Notes: generated by a model from the sequence alone, not told the origin. A stretch of 64,000 nt of DNA from an uncultured Christensenellaceae bacterium (GCA_910589015.1 CAJUSA010000001.1:124001-188000); one strand, 5' to 3'. Positions 39,129 to 47,872 are shown, counted from the stretch's first letter. Numbers and translations are program-made.

Positions 39129-39419
39129 TTACTTTTCCTCTGTTTTCGTAATCATGCGGCGCAAAACGTTTGAAGAAATCCCCGCAACGCGGTCGAGTTC
39201 TTTGACTGCCGCGCCGTCGGCTACGAACGTCATAAGCGCATAAAACGCATCTGCTTTGAACGCGATGGGGTAAGCGAGCTTTTTCACGCCCCACTTGTCG
39301 GTAGCCTCTACGCTGCCGCCCATGGAAGTCACGATCTCGGCGTACTTTTTGAGTTCCGCCTCTTTCGCCTCCTCTTCCAGATCGCTCTTGAGCAGAATGA
39401 GCATCTCGTACTTTTGCAT
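39129..39419 (-). CDS. rpsF: Ribosomal protein bS6
   Basis: The 96-aa product MQKYEMLILLKSDLEEEAKE ... GGSVEATDKWGVKKLAYPIA ... SNVLRRMITKTEEK is a clear bS6. ATG 39419 follows GGGAGGTG at good spacing; the longer frame from 39482 would start inside the leader. It heads the rpsF-ssb-rpsR operon. Confidence 0.96.
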   Translation of the reverse strand: MQKYEMLILLKSDLEEEAKEAELKKYAEIVTSMGGSVEATDKWGVKKLAYPIAFKADAFYALMTFVADGAAVKELDRVAGISSNVLRRMITKTEEK

Positions 39420-39470
39420 AATTTTCACCTCCCGGTCTTTACGGCGTGCCTTGGGGCACGCAAGGTTTTG
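39420..39470 (-). promoter_or_regulatory. S6:S18-type mRNA leader candidate
   Basis: The rpsF leader has a stem GCGTGCC-CCAA-GGCACGC (39444-39461) followed by CGTAAAGACCGGGAGGTG. An upstream ACCT can pair with AGGT of the ribosome site. This fits the autoregulatory leader that binds the S6:S18 complex in many bacteria, but I could not align it to the known consensus. Confidence 0.5.
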
Positions 39471-39494
39471 ATTTCGGGTCAAGCCCGTTCCTTT

Positions 39495-39523
39495 ATTGTA
39501 CTATAAATTTTTGCGCAAGTCAA
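39495..39523 (-). promoter_or_regulatory. Promoter of the rpsF-ssb-rpsR operon
   Basis: Minus strand TTGACT (39523-39518), 17-base spacer, TACAAT (39500-39495). Confidence 0.85.
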
Positions 39524-39569
39524 CGCCTTTTCTTGGCGCTTGCAAAGAAATTATAAAAAATATTTGCCG

Positions 39570-42077
39570 TCAGCCCCCGATCGCGCTCAGATTTGCAATG
39601 TATTGAATGCAACCCGTGATGGTGAGATCGTTGAGATTGCCCGCCGGCAGTTCGACGTAGGGGTTTTCGGAGATCACGCCGTGAAGATAGAGTTGCCGAA
39701 GCGGCATGTTGTTGAGCGTTCCGGTCACGCCCGCGATCGATCCCGCGACCTCGAAAAGGGGCGTCGACGTGCGGTCAATCACGGTAATCGCGCCGTTTGC
39801 GTCGAGTATCAAATTACCGCTTTCGTCGCGCTGTTCGCCGCCGAAGATAAGATACCACACGCCGTCGAGGAAGCGGTCGACGTCCGTAAACGTGCCGTCG
39901 CCGTTTGCAAGCCGCCAACGCTCTTCGACTTCGTCGGCCGCGTAGAGGTTATCCGAAGAAAACGCCGTTTGCGTTTGGTCGTAGTAATATTCTTCCACCG
40001 CGATCTGTGCGGAAATGTAATCGTAACCTGCGGTATCGCCGCTTGCCTTTTTGGTCTTGATGAAATAATCGGCGCCGCGGTAAGAAACCTTTCCCGCATT
40101 CGGCACAAGCGTTTCGCCGTCGGGCGTCGTGTAGCTTGAAACCGAATTATCGAGGTCGATGCGCTCGTTGTTCTCATTGACGATATATATGCTGTATACG
40201 TCGGTAAAGAGGGGATAATACTTGCCGCCGCTCAGATAGTAGAGGGGATTGCCGCCTTGCAGATAGGGTTCGCCCTTCACGCTTTCGGGCGTGGCAAGAG
40301 TATTTGCGCCTTTGTCGGCGGAAACGCTGTCGCCCGCGGGCAGGGCGAGCAGTTCGCCGCTTGCATAGTCGACGCTTTTCCATTCGTAAACGGGTTCCAA
40401 CACGACGGTGCGTTCGATATATTTGCGCGCGCCGTCGGTGTAAACCGTTAAATCGCGCCCGAGCAGGATATAGCCGCCCTCGGTCTTTTCGAACACGCCG
40501 AGCACGACCTCGGTATTGCCGTGCAGGAAGTAGCTCTGAATATTTTTCCGCTCTTCCGATTTATCGTCGATGATAACGGGGTTGAGGTCTTTTTTCGATC
40601 CGTCCGCGTCGGTGTGACCCGTTTCGTACGCTTTCACGATGGCGGCGTAGGTAAGGGGATTGCCGTCCTCGTCCGTCGTAATGCGCATATAGGAATAGAG
40701 TTCGTCGCCGAACAGGTCGGCAACCGTGAAGTTTTCGAGATCGGAGGCAAGCGTTTTGAGCGTGCTGCTTTGCAGCTTGCCGAGCAGTTTGTTTTCGGAA
40801 ACGCCCTCGCCTAAAATTTCGCCGAGGCGGAACTGTTCGACCGCCGCGCCGCAGCCGCCCAGCGGCGTATCGGCAAGATTGCGTAAAATAACGGGGGAAT
40901 TTTCGTCGATCGTGATGATGTCGCCCAGCAACAGCGAATCGAATTTCGAGCCTTCCGTCAGTTCGCCCACGCGCCACTCGGCAAGTTTTTTGCCGAGTTC
41001 GTTTGCCGAATCGACGTCGATGATCTGCGAGATTCTGAGCCGTTCGATGCGGTTAGGATCGGAAAGTTCGGTGATCGTCCAGTCTTTCACCGCGGCGAGA
41101 ATGCCCGTCGCGTCGTCGCCGACGGTCAAGAGGTCGCGGATCTTCGCGCCGCCCAAGAGATCGGCGTCCGCCGCCGTCAGCGCCGCGATGGTCTTCTTTT
41201 TATAGGGTTCGTTCGTTGCGGGATCGGTGAGCATGACGATGCTCTTTACGCCCTCTTCGGTGCGGATCTCGTAGTTGACGCCTTCGCTGCCGTAGGCAAG
41301 GTAGCGGATCGGGGCGTCGGAATCGGCGGTGATGTTGAGCGCCGCCTCTAACGTGACCTTTTCGAGCAGAACGCTCATGTCGCTGTTCTTGATGCCGCCC
41401 ACCGTCATGGGGGAATGTCCTTCTTTCATGACGAATTTCTGCGACGCGCCTTCTTCGGTTTCCACCGTTTCGATGTCGTAATCGACGCCTTCCTCACCGT
41501 AACAGAGGGTGATGAGCAGCGCGTTGTCGCCCGGTTTTAAGGAAAGGGCTTCGCCGAGCACGAGCGACTGCACGACGTTTTCGGAAAAATACGCACCGAT
41601 CTGATCGAACGGGGTGGCTTTGAGTTCGGTTTTATCGACGTGCACGCCGAGTGCGCCGAGCTGGGCGTCAAGCCCGTCGAGCAGCGTATCGACGAGGGGC
41701 GTGTATTCGGAAATCGCACCGAGCGAATTGAGCTTCTGAAAATCCGTAAGCGTTTGCGTGATGTCGAGCACCGATTTGTTCGCGGCGTCGTCGGTGAGGA
41801 ATTTTTCGTAATCGAGGTTAAAGAGGTCGAACCCTTCTTTCAAAGGGCGTGTGCCGAGATAGGCGAACGTGCCGATGATGCCGCCGATCGCGGCGAACAG
41901 CCCGAAGAAAAAGACGAGGATCAAAAGCAACAGCCGCCCGAGCGGATTGCGCGGCGAATAGCGCGGCAGGATCTTCCCTTCGTGCACCAGTTCTTTTTCG
42001 TAGGCAATTTTTTCTTTGCGGGTGAGAACTTCCCGTTCCTGTTCTTCTCTGTTTTCTTCCCGGTTTTTTCTGGACAT
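39570..42077 (-). CDS. Large membrane-anchored protein of unknown function
   Basis: Not recognised. The 835-aa product has a charged cytoplasmic head (about 1-45, Glu/Arg/Lys-rich), one membrane segment (LGRLLLLILVFFFGLFAAIG) and a long outer region. That region contains many short units ending in a hydrophobic-Gly-Asp/Glu pattern (LRISQIIDV, LLLGDIITI, FRLGEILGE, FTVADLFGD, WRVGELTEG), spaced about 25-40 residues apart, suggesting a repeat structure. The C-terminal third (about 530-830) is Tyr/Asp-rich and probably beta. It is preceded by the 103-aa gene at 42084 with GAGGA before its own ATG, so the pair form one unit. A role in envelope assembly is a guess. Confidence 0.7.
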   Translation of the reverse strand: MSRKNREENREEQEREVLTRKEKIAYEKELVHEGKILPRYSPRNPLGRLLLLILVFFFGLFAAIGGIIGTFAYLGTRPLKEGFDLFNLDYEKFLTDDAANKSVLDITQTLTDFQKLNSLGAISEYTPLVDTLLDGLDAQLGALGVHVDKTELKATPFDQIGAYFSENVVQSLVLGEALSLKPGDNALLITLCYGEEGVDYDIETVETEEGASQKFVMKEGHSPMTVGGIKNSDMSVLLEKVTLEAALNITADSDAPIRYLAYGSEGVNYEIRTEEGVKSIVMLTDPATNEPYKKKTIAALTAADADLLGGAKIRDLLTVGDDATGILAAVKDWTITELSDPNRIERLRISQIIDVDSANELGKKLAEWRVGELTEGSKFDSLLLGDIITIDENSPVILRNLADTPLGGCGAAVEQFRLGEILGEGVSENKLLGKLQSSTLKTLASDLENFTVADLFGDELYSYMRITTDEDGNPLTYAAIVKAYETGHTDADGSKKDLNPVIIDDKSEERKNIQSYFLHGNTEVVLGVFEKTEGGYILLGRDLTVYTDGARKYIERTVVLEPVYEWKSVDYASGELLALPAGDSVSADKGANTLATPESVKGEPYLQGGNPLYYLSGGKYYPLFTDVYSIYIVNENNERIDLDNSVSSYTTPDGETLVPNAGKVSYRGADYFIKTKKASGDTAGYDYISAQIAVEEYYYDQTQTAFSSDNLYAADEVEERWRLANGDGTFTDVDRFLDGVWYLIFGGEQRDESGNLILDANGAITVIDRTSTPLFEVAGSIAGVTGTLNNMPLRQLYLHGVISENPYVELPAGNLNDLTITGCIQYIANLSAIGG

Positions 42078-42083
42078 CTCGGT

Positions 42084-42395
42084 TTAATCCTCCTGAATAT
42101 AGTAAAACGCGCATGCGCCGTTTAATTCCGCCTCGCCCGTGTGTTTGAGGCGTAGCAAATCGCCCGCGGTAAAGGGAAACTCGCCGCGCGCCCATTTGAT
42201 GAAACCGCCGCCTTCCGTAATGCGCAAAAGCAGTGTTCCGTTGCTATAAATCTTAAAGCGTTTGGGGCTTTTCACATGTTTTACGTTGCCGCATGCGCTG
42301 AGTACGGCGCCCTGCACGGTGCGCGCGTTTGTGTATTGTTCTTCGGCGGGAAACAGCCTTTCGTCGCGTTCCGCCATGCGTTCGATCGTGCCCAT
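42084..42395 (-). CDS. Hypothetical protein (103 aa), leaderless
   Basis: Not recognised. The N-terminal half is polar (MAERDERLFPAEEQYTNART), the rest strand-rich with Gly turns (RFKIYSNGTLLLRITEGGGF, FPFTAGDLLRLKHTGEAELN), compatible with a small cupin-like or PH-like barrel. The promoter's -10 box ends six bases before ATG 42395, and no ribosome site is present, so translation probably starts at the mRNA 5' end; an alternative start at the Met of MAERDER also lacks a ribosome site. Confidence 0.6.
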   Translation of the reverse strand: MGTIERMAERDERLFPAEEQYTNARTVQGAVLSACGNVKHVKSPKRFKIYSNGTLLLRITEGGGFIKWARGEFPFTAGDLLRLKHTGEAELNGACAFYYIQED

Positions 42396-42401
42396 GTCTT
42401 T

Positions 42402-42430
42402 ATTATATTAGATAATTTCACAAAAGGCAA
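42402..42430 (-). promoter_or_regulatory. Promoter of the 103-aa/835-aa gene pair (leaderless)
   Basis: Minus strand TTGCCT (42430-42425), 17-base spacer, TATAAT (42407-42402), then AAAGAC and ATG. Confidence 0.8.
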
Positions 42431-42466
42431 GTACTTTTCGCGCATCGCAAAAAGGGAAGTTTTGCC

Positions 42467-43615
42467 TTACGTTTGGTCGCCGCCGTCGGGCGAGCCGATT
42501 TGGCGGAAGGAATCGAGCTTTCTGCCGATGGTGTTCGTGCGTTTTTCCGCGCTTTCCACGGCGTCCTGCGCTTCCTGCAACTTTTTGCGCGTCTTTTCGA
42601 GCAGTTCGCAAAAGAGCGCGAAGTCGTGGCGGAATCCGTCGAGCGTTTCTCTGAGTTCGCCCGAACGCTTTTCGATCGCCGCCGTGCGGAAGCCCGTTTG
42701 CAGAACCGAAAGCAGGGCGCCGAAGTTGGTGGGCCCGCAGGCAATCACGCGGCGCGTACGCATATAATCGGAAAGTCCGCTCATGCGCGCCACTTCCGCA
42801 TAGAGCGCCTCGGAAGGCAGATACATGACGGCAAAATCGGTGGTAAGGGGCGGCAGTATGTATTTTTTCGCGATCGAATCGCATTGCAATTTTACCGCGC
42901 GTTCGAGGTTTTTGCGCGCGCGTTCCTCGCCTTCCTTGTCGGCGCGTTCGCTCGCTTCCGAGAGCCGTTCGAACTCTTCGACGGGGAACTTGCTGTCGAC
43001 GGGCAGGGGTACGGTGCCGTCTTTCGCGGGCAGGAACACGGCAAAATCGACGATGGCGTTGTCGAGCGGGTTTAATTTTACGCTGCGTTCGTATTGCTCG
43101 GGCGCGAGCATCTGCGAGAGCAGCGCGTCAAGCTGCGCCTCGCCCCACGTTCCGCGCAGTTTTACGTTGGAAAAAACGCGTTTGATATCCTGCACGTTGC
43201 CCGAAAGGCTCTTCATTTCGCCCACGCTCTCATACATTTTTTCAAGACGTTCGCTCACGCGCGCGAAACTGTCGGAAAGCCGTCCGTCGATCGAGCTTGT
43301 CAGTTTGTCGTCCACCGAGCGGCGGATGCGTTCGAGGTTCTGCGCGTTGGCGTCCACGATATATTTGATGTCCTCGTTTAAGCGGTTCTGCATATTCTGC
43401 AACCGCTGTTCGGTGTTGCGGCTGAAATTTTCCGCCGTGCGCGCGTTGAAATCGGCAAGTCTGCCGATCGAGTCGGTTTTTTCTTCGAGGCGGCGCAGCG
43501 TTTCCTGCGTGAGCGCGTCGTCGCGGGCGGGCGATTTTTTCACGAGCAGATACACGCAGACGGCAAGGCTGAGCGCCGAGAGCACGGCGCATACGATGAG
43601 AAGGGCGATTTCCAT
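42467..43615 (-). CDS. rmuC: DNA recombination protein RmuC
   Basis: An N-terminal membrane segment (MEIALLIVCAVLSALSLAVC) leads to a long coiled coil (about 30-150) and the RmuC nuclease-like core: NVKLRGTWGEAQLDALLSQM, PVDSKFPVEEFERL, TTDFAVMYLPSEALYAEV and IACGPTNFGALLSVLQTGFR. RmuC limits inverted-repeat rearrangements; its PD-(D/E)XK-type residues lie in the PVDSKFP segment. It is 21 bases downstream of cca and probably co-transcribed. AAGGAAAAA precedes ATG 43615. Confidence 0.95.
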   Translation of the reverse strand: MEIALLIVCAVLSALSLAVCVYLLVKKSPARDDALTQETLRRLEEKTDSIGRLADFNARTAENFSRNTEQRLQNMQNRLNEDIKYIVDANAQNLERIRRSVDDKLTSSIDGRLSDSFARVSERLEKMYESVGEMKSLSGNVQDIKRVFSNVKLRGTWGEAQLDALLSQMLAPEQYERSVKLNPLDNAIVDFAVFLPAKDGTVPLPVDSKFPVEEFERLSEASERADKEGEERARKNLERAVKLQCDSIAKKYILPPLTTDFAVMYLPSEALYAEVARMSGLSDYMRTRRVIACGPTNFGALLSVLQTGFRTAAIEKRSGELRETLDGFRHDFALFCELLEKTRKKLQEAQDAVESAEKRTNTIGRKLDSFRQIGSPDGGDQT

Positions 43616-43636
43616 ATGTGTTTTTCCTTTTGTTTC

Positions 43637-44989
43637 TTATTCGGTTAAGGCGCGGGCGCGGCGTAACAGGCGTTTGCGTTCGTTGAGCGTGCCGTCGGCG
43701 ACACATTCGGCGAAGAGTCTTTCCAGCACGGTCCCCGTGTTTTCGGGCGGCGTGCCCAGCGCATGCAGGTCGTTGCCGTTGATTGCAAGGTCTTTCAGGG
43801 TGAGCGGCGCTCCTTCTGCTTTCATTTCGGCAAGAACGGTTTTCCATTTGACGACGGCGGGCGCGGGCGATAAATCGTCTTTGCAGGCGGAATAATCGGC
43901 TTGTTTGAGGGCGAACAGCTTGTCGAGCAGCGGATAGGCGGCGACAAGTTCGCGGCGCACTTTGGATACGCGCATATTCTGCATATGGTCGCGCATGTGT
44001 AAGCGCACGAGCGCCGCCGTCTCTTCTTTGAGACGCGAAGGGGCTTTCAGACGGGCGAGGATTGCCCGCGCGATGGGTTCGCCCTCTTCGGCATGCTTGT
44101 AAAAATTTCCGTCGCGCAAAAAGCAGAAGGGTTTGCCGACGTCGTGCAGCAACGCCGCCCAGCGGATGCAAGGGGGCGCGTACAGCACGCAACGCAAAGA
44201 ATGTTCCAGCACGTCGTGCGCGTGAAAATCGCTCCGCTGTGCCATGCCTTCGCCCGCCGTCAATTCGGGCAGAATGCGGTGCAATACCTTTGTATCGCGC
44301 AGAATGCACAGCCCGCGGTAGGGCGCGGAAGAGTCGCGCGCCTTTTCGTCGGCATGCAGCAGGGCGTTCAGTTCGGCGTAAACGCGTTCGGGCACGACGT
44401 CGCATATGAGCGCGGCGTTTTCCCTTGCGCCCGCAAGACATTCTTCGTCGGGCGAAAATCCCGTCTGCGCGGCGATGCGGGCAAGGCGCAAAAGGCGCAA
44501 TCCGTCCTCGCCGAACACCTTTTTCGCGGGGGCGACGGTGCGCAGGATTTTCCGTTCGATATCGTACATGCCCCCCAGCGGATCGACGAAACGGGCATTT
44601 TTTACGTCGTAATAAACGGCGTTCGCGCAAAAATCGCGGCGCACGGCGTCGAGGGCGATATCGTTTGTAAAACAAACTTCGCTCGGGCGGTGCATGCCGC
44701 GCACGTATTTATCCGAACGAAACCGTGTAAATTCGTATTCGTTTTTGCGTTCGTCGGCAAGTTTCACCGTGCCCGTGGCGCGGAATACCGACTTGACCGT
44801 AAACCCCATCGCGCGCGCGGTCTGCATAAATACTTCTTCGTCGCCGTACGAACAGATATCGTAATCGGGGTTTTCCTGCAACGCGCCGCGCAGAAAATCG
44901 CGCACGCTGCCGCCCACTAAGTAGAGCGGGAAGGGTAGCGCGGCGGCAAGATCGATGAGCGGCAGGGGTAAAAGTTCTCTCACGGGCAT
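43637..44989 (-). CDS. cca: CCA tRNA nucleotidyltransferase with HD domain
   Basis: Class II nucleotidyltransferase: PLYLVGGSVRDFLRGA (about 22-37), ENPDYDIC metal Asp pair, DAVRRDFCANAVYYD and RLLRLARIAAQTGF, followed by an HD phosphohydrolase domain (WAALLHDVGKPFCFL, LVRLHMRDHM). It adds or repairs CCA at tRNA 3' ends. The tRNAs in this window already encode CCA, so repair is its likely role. Transcription starts from a promoter that shares its -35 box with the divergent phosphatase gene. Confidence 0.93.
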   Translation of the reverse strand: MPVRELLPLPLIDLAAALPFPLYLVGGSVRDFLRGALQENPDYDICSYGDEEVFMQTARAMGFTVKSVFRATGTVKLADERKNEYEFTRFRSDKYVRGMHRPSEVCFTNDIALDAVRRDFCANAVYYDVKNARFVDPLGGMYDIERKILRTVAPAKKVFGEDGLRLLRLARIAAQTGFSPDEECLAGARENAALICDVVPERVYAELNALLHADEKARDSSAPYRGLCILRDTKVLHRILPELTAGEGMAQRSDFHAHDVLEHSLRCVLYAPPCIRWAALLHDVGKPFCFLRDGNFYKHAEEGEPIARAILARLKAPSRLKEETAALVRLHMRDHMQNMRVSKVRRELVAAYPLLDKLFALKQADYSACKDDLSPAPAVVKWKTVLAEMKAEGAPLTLKDLAINGNDLHALGTPPENTGTVLERLFAECVADGTLNERKRLLRRARALTE

Positions 44990-45015
44990 GCCTCGTCGGA
45001 AAATTTCATGAAATC

Positions 45016-45067
45016 AGTATAACAGATTGTGAAAAAAATTGCAAATTTCCGCAGGATATTGTATAAT
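45016..45067. promoter_or_regulatory. Divergent promoters sharing one palindromic -35 box
   Basis: TTGCAA at 45039-45044 reads the same on both strands. Rightward it is followed after 17 bases by TATAAT (45062-45067, SpoIIE-like gene); leftward after 17 bases by TATACT (45021-45016, cca). The two promoters must compete for RNA polymerase. Confidence 0.75.
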
Positions 45068-45075
45068 GTTTTTTA

Positions 45076-46134
45076 ATGGCTAATCTTTATAAGGCGGTGC
45101 TCGACTCCGTTCCGACGGCGGCGATCGTCGTCGATAAAAAACTGAGAGTGCGCTATACCAACCGCGCGTTCCGCGAGGCGTTCCGTTCTCTGCGCGCCAA
45201 AGGGGATTTGCGCGGCGCGATCCCGTGCGGCGAAAAGGCTGCCGTATGCGGAAAAGGCGTGCGTTGCGCTTACTGCACCGTGCGCGGCGTGTTCGCGGAC
45301 GCCTTCCGCAACGGCGGTTCGGCGTTCCGCAACCTCATCGTGCGCAGCGGCGAAGAGGAAATTTCCTTCCGCATCAAGGTCAGTCCGCTCGGCAAGTACT
45401 GTTTGGGCGTCGTCGATAACGCCTATCAGAGCGAGATTGCGCGCGAAATGTATAACGCGCAGGATATTCAGCAACGGCTGTTGCCGCCCGCCTCGGGCAG
45501 AAGCGGCACGACGTATTCCTTTATGTATATTCCCTGCCGTGAAATCGGCGGCGACCTGCCCGACGTCTACGAGGCGGAAGGGCAGACGATGGGGCTGATC
45601 GCCGACGTATCGGGCAAGGGGATTTCGGCGGGCATGCTTTCTGCCTTTGTCAAGGCGGGGTGGGATCGCAGCGAACCTTCCCCTGCGCGCGCCATGCGCG
45701 GGCTCAACGCCAAATTTCAGGAACTCAACCTCGACGAACGCTCGTATGTGACGGCGGCGGCGGCGCGCATAGATAAAACGCGGCGCGAGATCTGTTACAG
45801 CGTGGCGGGGCACAACGCGCCCGTCCTTTTGAAAAGCGCGCTGGGGATCGACGAGATCGTCATGAACTCACCGCCCATTTCCAACTGGATGCCCGATTAT
45901 TATTATGAAGACAGAGTGATCGGTTACGTTCCCGGCAATATTTTGGTTCTGCTTACCGACGGCGTTTTGGAAAGCCGCAACGGCGCGGGGGAACAGTACG
46001 GGTTGGAACGCGTCGAGGCAATTTTGGAAAAATCGGATACCGCCGAGGCGTTTATCGAACGGCTCAAAGCCTCGTTAAAAGAATTCTGCGGTACGTTTGC
46101 CGACGATTTGACGGCAGTGGCGTTCGATCTTTAA
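45076..46134 (+). CDS. PAS / PP2C phosphatase, SpoIIE-RsbU type
   Basis: Residues about 5-120 resemble a PAS domain (LDSVPTAAIVVDKKLRVRYT) with an inserted Cys cluster (CGEKAAVCGKGVRCAYC). Residues 140-352 are a PP2C phosphatase of the SpoIIE group: QDIQQRLLPP, CREIGGDLPDVYE (metal Asp; Pro-Asp in place of the usual Tyr-Asp), IADVSGKGISAGM, LLTDGVLESRNGAG and TFADDLTAVAFDL. Such enzymes dephosphorylate anti-anti-sigma factors like SpoIIAA, encoded 10 kb away, but it lacks the membrane part of SpoIIE and is closer to RsbU/P. The -10 box lies eight bases before ATG, with no ribosome site. Confidence 0.88.
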   Translation: MANLYKAVLDSVPTAAIVVDKKLRVRYTNRAFREAFRSLRAKGDLRGAIPCGEKAAVCGKGVRCAYCTVRGVFADAFRNGGSAFRNLIVRSGEEEISFRIKVSPLGKYCLGVVDNAYQSEIAREMYNAQDIQQRLLPPASGRSGTTYSFMYIPCREIGGDLPDVYEAEGQTMGLIADVSGKGISAGMLSAFVKAGWDRSEPSPARAMRGLNAKFQELNLDERSYVTAAAARIDKTRREICYSVAGHNAPVLLKSALGIDEIVMNSPPISNWMPDYYYEDRVIGYVPGNILVLLTDGVLESRNGAGEQYGLERVEAILEKSDTAEAFIERLKASLKEFCGTFADDLTAVAFDL

Positions 46135-46150
46135 TTCACAATAAAAAAAG

Positions 46151-46178
46151 AAAAACCCCGAATATTTCGGGGTTTTTT
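46151..46178. terminator. Bidirectional terminator
   Basis: AAAAACCCCGAA-TAT-TTCGGGGTTTTTT, between the phosphatase gene and the convergent small membrane protein gene. Confidence 0.92.
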
Positions 46179-46194
46179 ACTTTTTCGGCTTTCC

Positions 46195-46416
46195 TCAGAC
46201 GGGAAGAAGACGAAGAATGTGCTTGGAAATAATCATGAGCACGAGGTCGCAGATCCAAATGATGTTGAACCCGAAGAAGATACGGATAATTCCTGCAACG
46301 ATTTTTCCTTCCGAGAAACGGGTAATGATACCGCAGATCCACGAAGTGATGGGAATGATCGCAAGGATAACGCTTACGATATAACCCAAACCAAAATAAT
46401 CGCCTTTCTTTGCCAT
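46195..46416 (-). CDS. Small membrane protein (73 aa)
   Basis: Two hydrophobic stretches (YIVSVILAIIPITSWICGII and IIRIFFGFNIIWICDLVLMI) make a two-pass protein with a conserved-looking polar turn (TRFSEGKIVAG). This pattern is common in small YqaE/TM2-like or uncharacterised proteins of gut Firmicutes. AAAGGAG precedes ATG 46416. Confidence 0.75.
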   Translation of the reverse strand: MAKKGDYFGLGYIVSVILAIIPITSWICGIITRFSEGKIVAGIIRIFFGFNIIWICDLVLMIISKHILRLLPV

Positions 46417-46454
46417 TTTTCCAACTCCTTTACTTATTTTTATTTGATAGTATT

Positions 46455-46483
46455 ATTCTACATATTATATGACGAAATGTCAA
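46455..46483 (-). promoter_or_regulatory. Promoter of the 73-aa membrane protein gene
   Basis: Minus strand TTGACA (46483-46478), 17-base spacer, TAGAAT (46460-46455). Confidence 0.8.
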
Positions 46484-46518
46484 GAGTTTTACCAAAAATA
46501 ATTAAAATTTATGTAGGT

Positions 46519-47052
46519 TTACAAATTTTCGCGCCGAAATACAGCGCCCGTTTCCAGATCGATCCAGCGCAGCGCGTTTTCTTCGAGGATCATGCAGGAA
46601 TGGGGGGAATTTTCTTTCGGAATGGAAACCGAACCGCAGTTTATATAAGTGTAATGTTCGCGTTCTTCGTAGGCGGGAACGTGAAAATGTCCGTTCAAGA
46701 GCACGTCGCCCCGTTTGAGAACGGCGGGCGTTTCGTGTCCGTGCGTGGCGACGATTGTGCGCCCCGCCGCAAAGAACGCCGCAAACTGCGCCTCGACGGG
46801 AAATTCGAGCACGAGCGTATCTACCTGCGAATCGCAGTTGCCTTTTACGCAGAAGATAAATTCTTTCATGCCGTTGAGGATCGCCGCTGTTTTCAGCGTA
46901 TCGTATTCGCGCGGCAGGGGGTTGCGTGCGCCGTGATATAACAAATCGCCGAGCAACAGCAGCTTGTCGGCTTGTTCTTCAAAAAAGCGTTTTCTGAGCA
47001 GGTCGCAATAATAAGACGAGCCGTGAATATCCGAGGCGATCATGAGTTTCAT
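46519..47052 (-). CDS. YfcE-type metallophosphoesterase
   Basis: The 177-aa enzyme begins MKLMIASDIHGSSYYCDLL (metal Asp-x-His), then KLLLLGDLLYHG (GD), FIFCVKGNCDSQVD (GNCD, GNH equivalent), IVATHGHET and LLNGHFHVP (GHTH equivalent). YfcE/MJ0936-like enzymes hydrolyse phosphodiesters in vitro. ATG 47052 follows GGAGGAACG; the longer frame upstream overlaps the HAD gene. The start overlaps that gene's stop as ATGA. Confidence 0.92.
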   Translation of the reverse strand: MKLMIASDIHGSSYYCDLLRKRFFEEQADKLLLLGDLLYHGARNPLPREYDTLKTAAILNGMKEFIFCVKGNCDSQVDTLVLEFPVEAQFAAFFAAGRTIVATHGHETPAVLKRGDVLLNGHFHVPAYEEREHYTYINCGSVSIPKENSPHSCMILEENALRWIDLETGAVFRRENL

Positions 47053-47858
47053 GCGCGTTCCTCCCGAACGGTTCTGAGAATTTCTTTTATCTTGCGGATG
47101 ACGCCGCCTTCGCGGTTGGAAGGCACGGTGTTGCGGATCATTTTTTTCAAAGGGGGATAGGCGTTTTCGGTCACATATGCCGTGCCGCATTCCGTGAGCA
47201 TTTCGTAATCGTTCATATGGTCGCCGAACGCGACGCATTCCTCGCGTTTTATGGCGAAGGTTTCGCGCAGAAAGCGCACCGCGGCGCCCTTGTCGGCATT
47301 CGGCGCCGAAACGTCGCACCAGTCCGCGCCCGAGAGAATGATGCGCAGTCCGCTCAGGCGTTGCGGCAGTTTTTTGATGCAGTTGACCGCCGAGCCGAGT
47401 TCATCGTAAACGGCGATCTTGCAGATCTGTTCCTTGCCGATAACGCCGTTCAGGTTTTCGGTCAGCACACAGTTGGTGTAAGAGTGTGCGGCAAGTCCGT
47501 AAAAGGGTTGCTCGTTGCTTTCGACGTATGCGTTTTCGGGACCGCACAGCATGGGGTAGAGGTGGGGAATCGCACGGATCTCGTCGAGTGCGCGCACGAT
47601 TTCGCCGTCGGGAATGGGGTTGAGGTAGAGCGTCTGCCCTTTGTATTTGACAAGCGCGCCGTTCTCGCACAGGAACATACATTTGTCGGCGACGGGCGCA
47701 AACAGCTTAACGAGGTTGGCGTATTGCCTGCCGCTTGCGGGTGCAAAAAGAACGCCGTAGCGGTCGAGCTCCGTCACGACGTCGAATATCTCGTCGGGCA
47801 GACGCCGCTCGTTATCGAGCAGTGTGCCGTCGAGATCGGTTGCGATAAATCTGATCAT
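47049..47858 (-). CDS. Cof-type HAD phosphatase
   Basis: Motif I is FIATDLDGTLLDNERRLP (Asp nucleophile), motif II LFAPASGRQYANL, and motif IV VAFGDHMNDYEMLTECG. A C2-type cap (about 85-190) lies between. NADKGAAVRFLRE is the conserved Lys segment. Cof-type enzymes remove phosphate from sugar phosphates and cofactors such as pyridoxal phosphate. ATG 47858 has GGAGGCAAGC upstream. It is the middle gene of a three-gene minus-strand unit. Confidence 0.93.
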   Translation of the reverse strand: MIRFIATDLDGTLLDNERRLPDEIFDVVTELDRYGVLFAPASGRQYANLVKLFAPVADKCMFLCENGALVKYKGQTLYLNPIPDGEIVRALDEIRAIPHLYPMLCGPENAYVESNEQPFYGLAAHSYTNCVLTENLNGVIGKEQICKIAVYDELGSAVNCIKKLPQRLSGLRIILSGADWCDVSAPNADKGAAVRFLRETFAIKREECVAFGDHMNDYEMLTECGTAYVTENAYPPLKKMIRNTVPSNREGGVIRKIKEILRTVREERA

Positions 47859-47872
47859 GCTTGCCTCCGAAA

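Noticed and set aside
43242..44675. 477-aa Arg-rich minus-strand frame across rmuC and cca
   Set aside because: It overlaps two conserved genes in another frame and is extremely Arg-rich, as expected for an out-of-frame reading.
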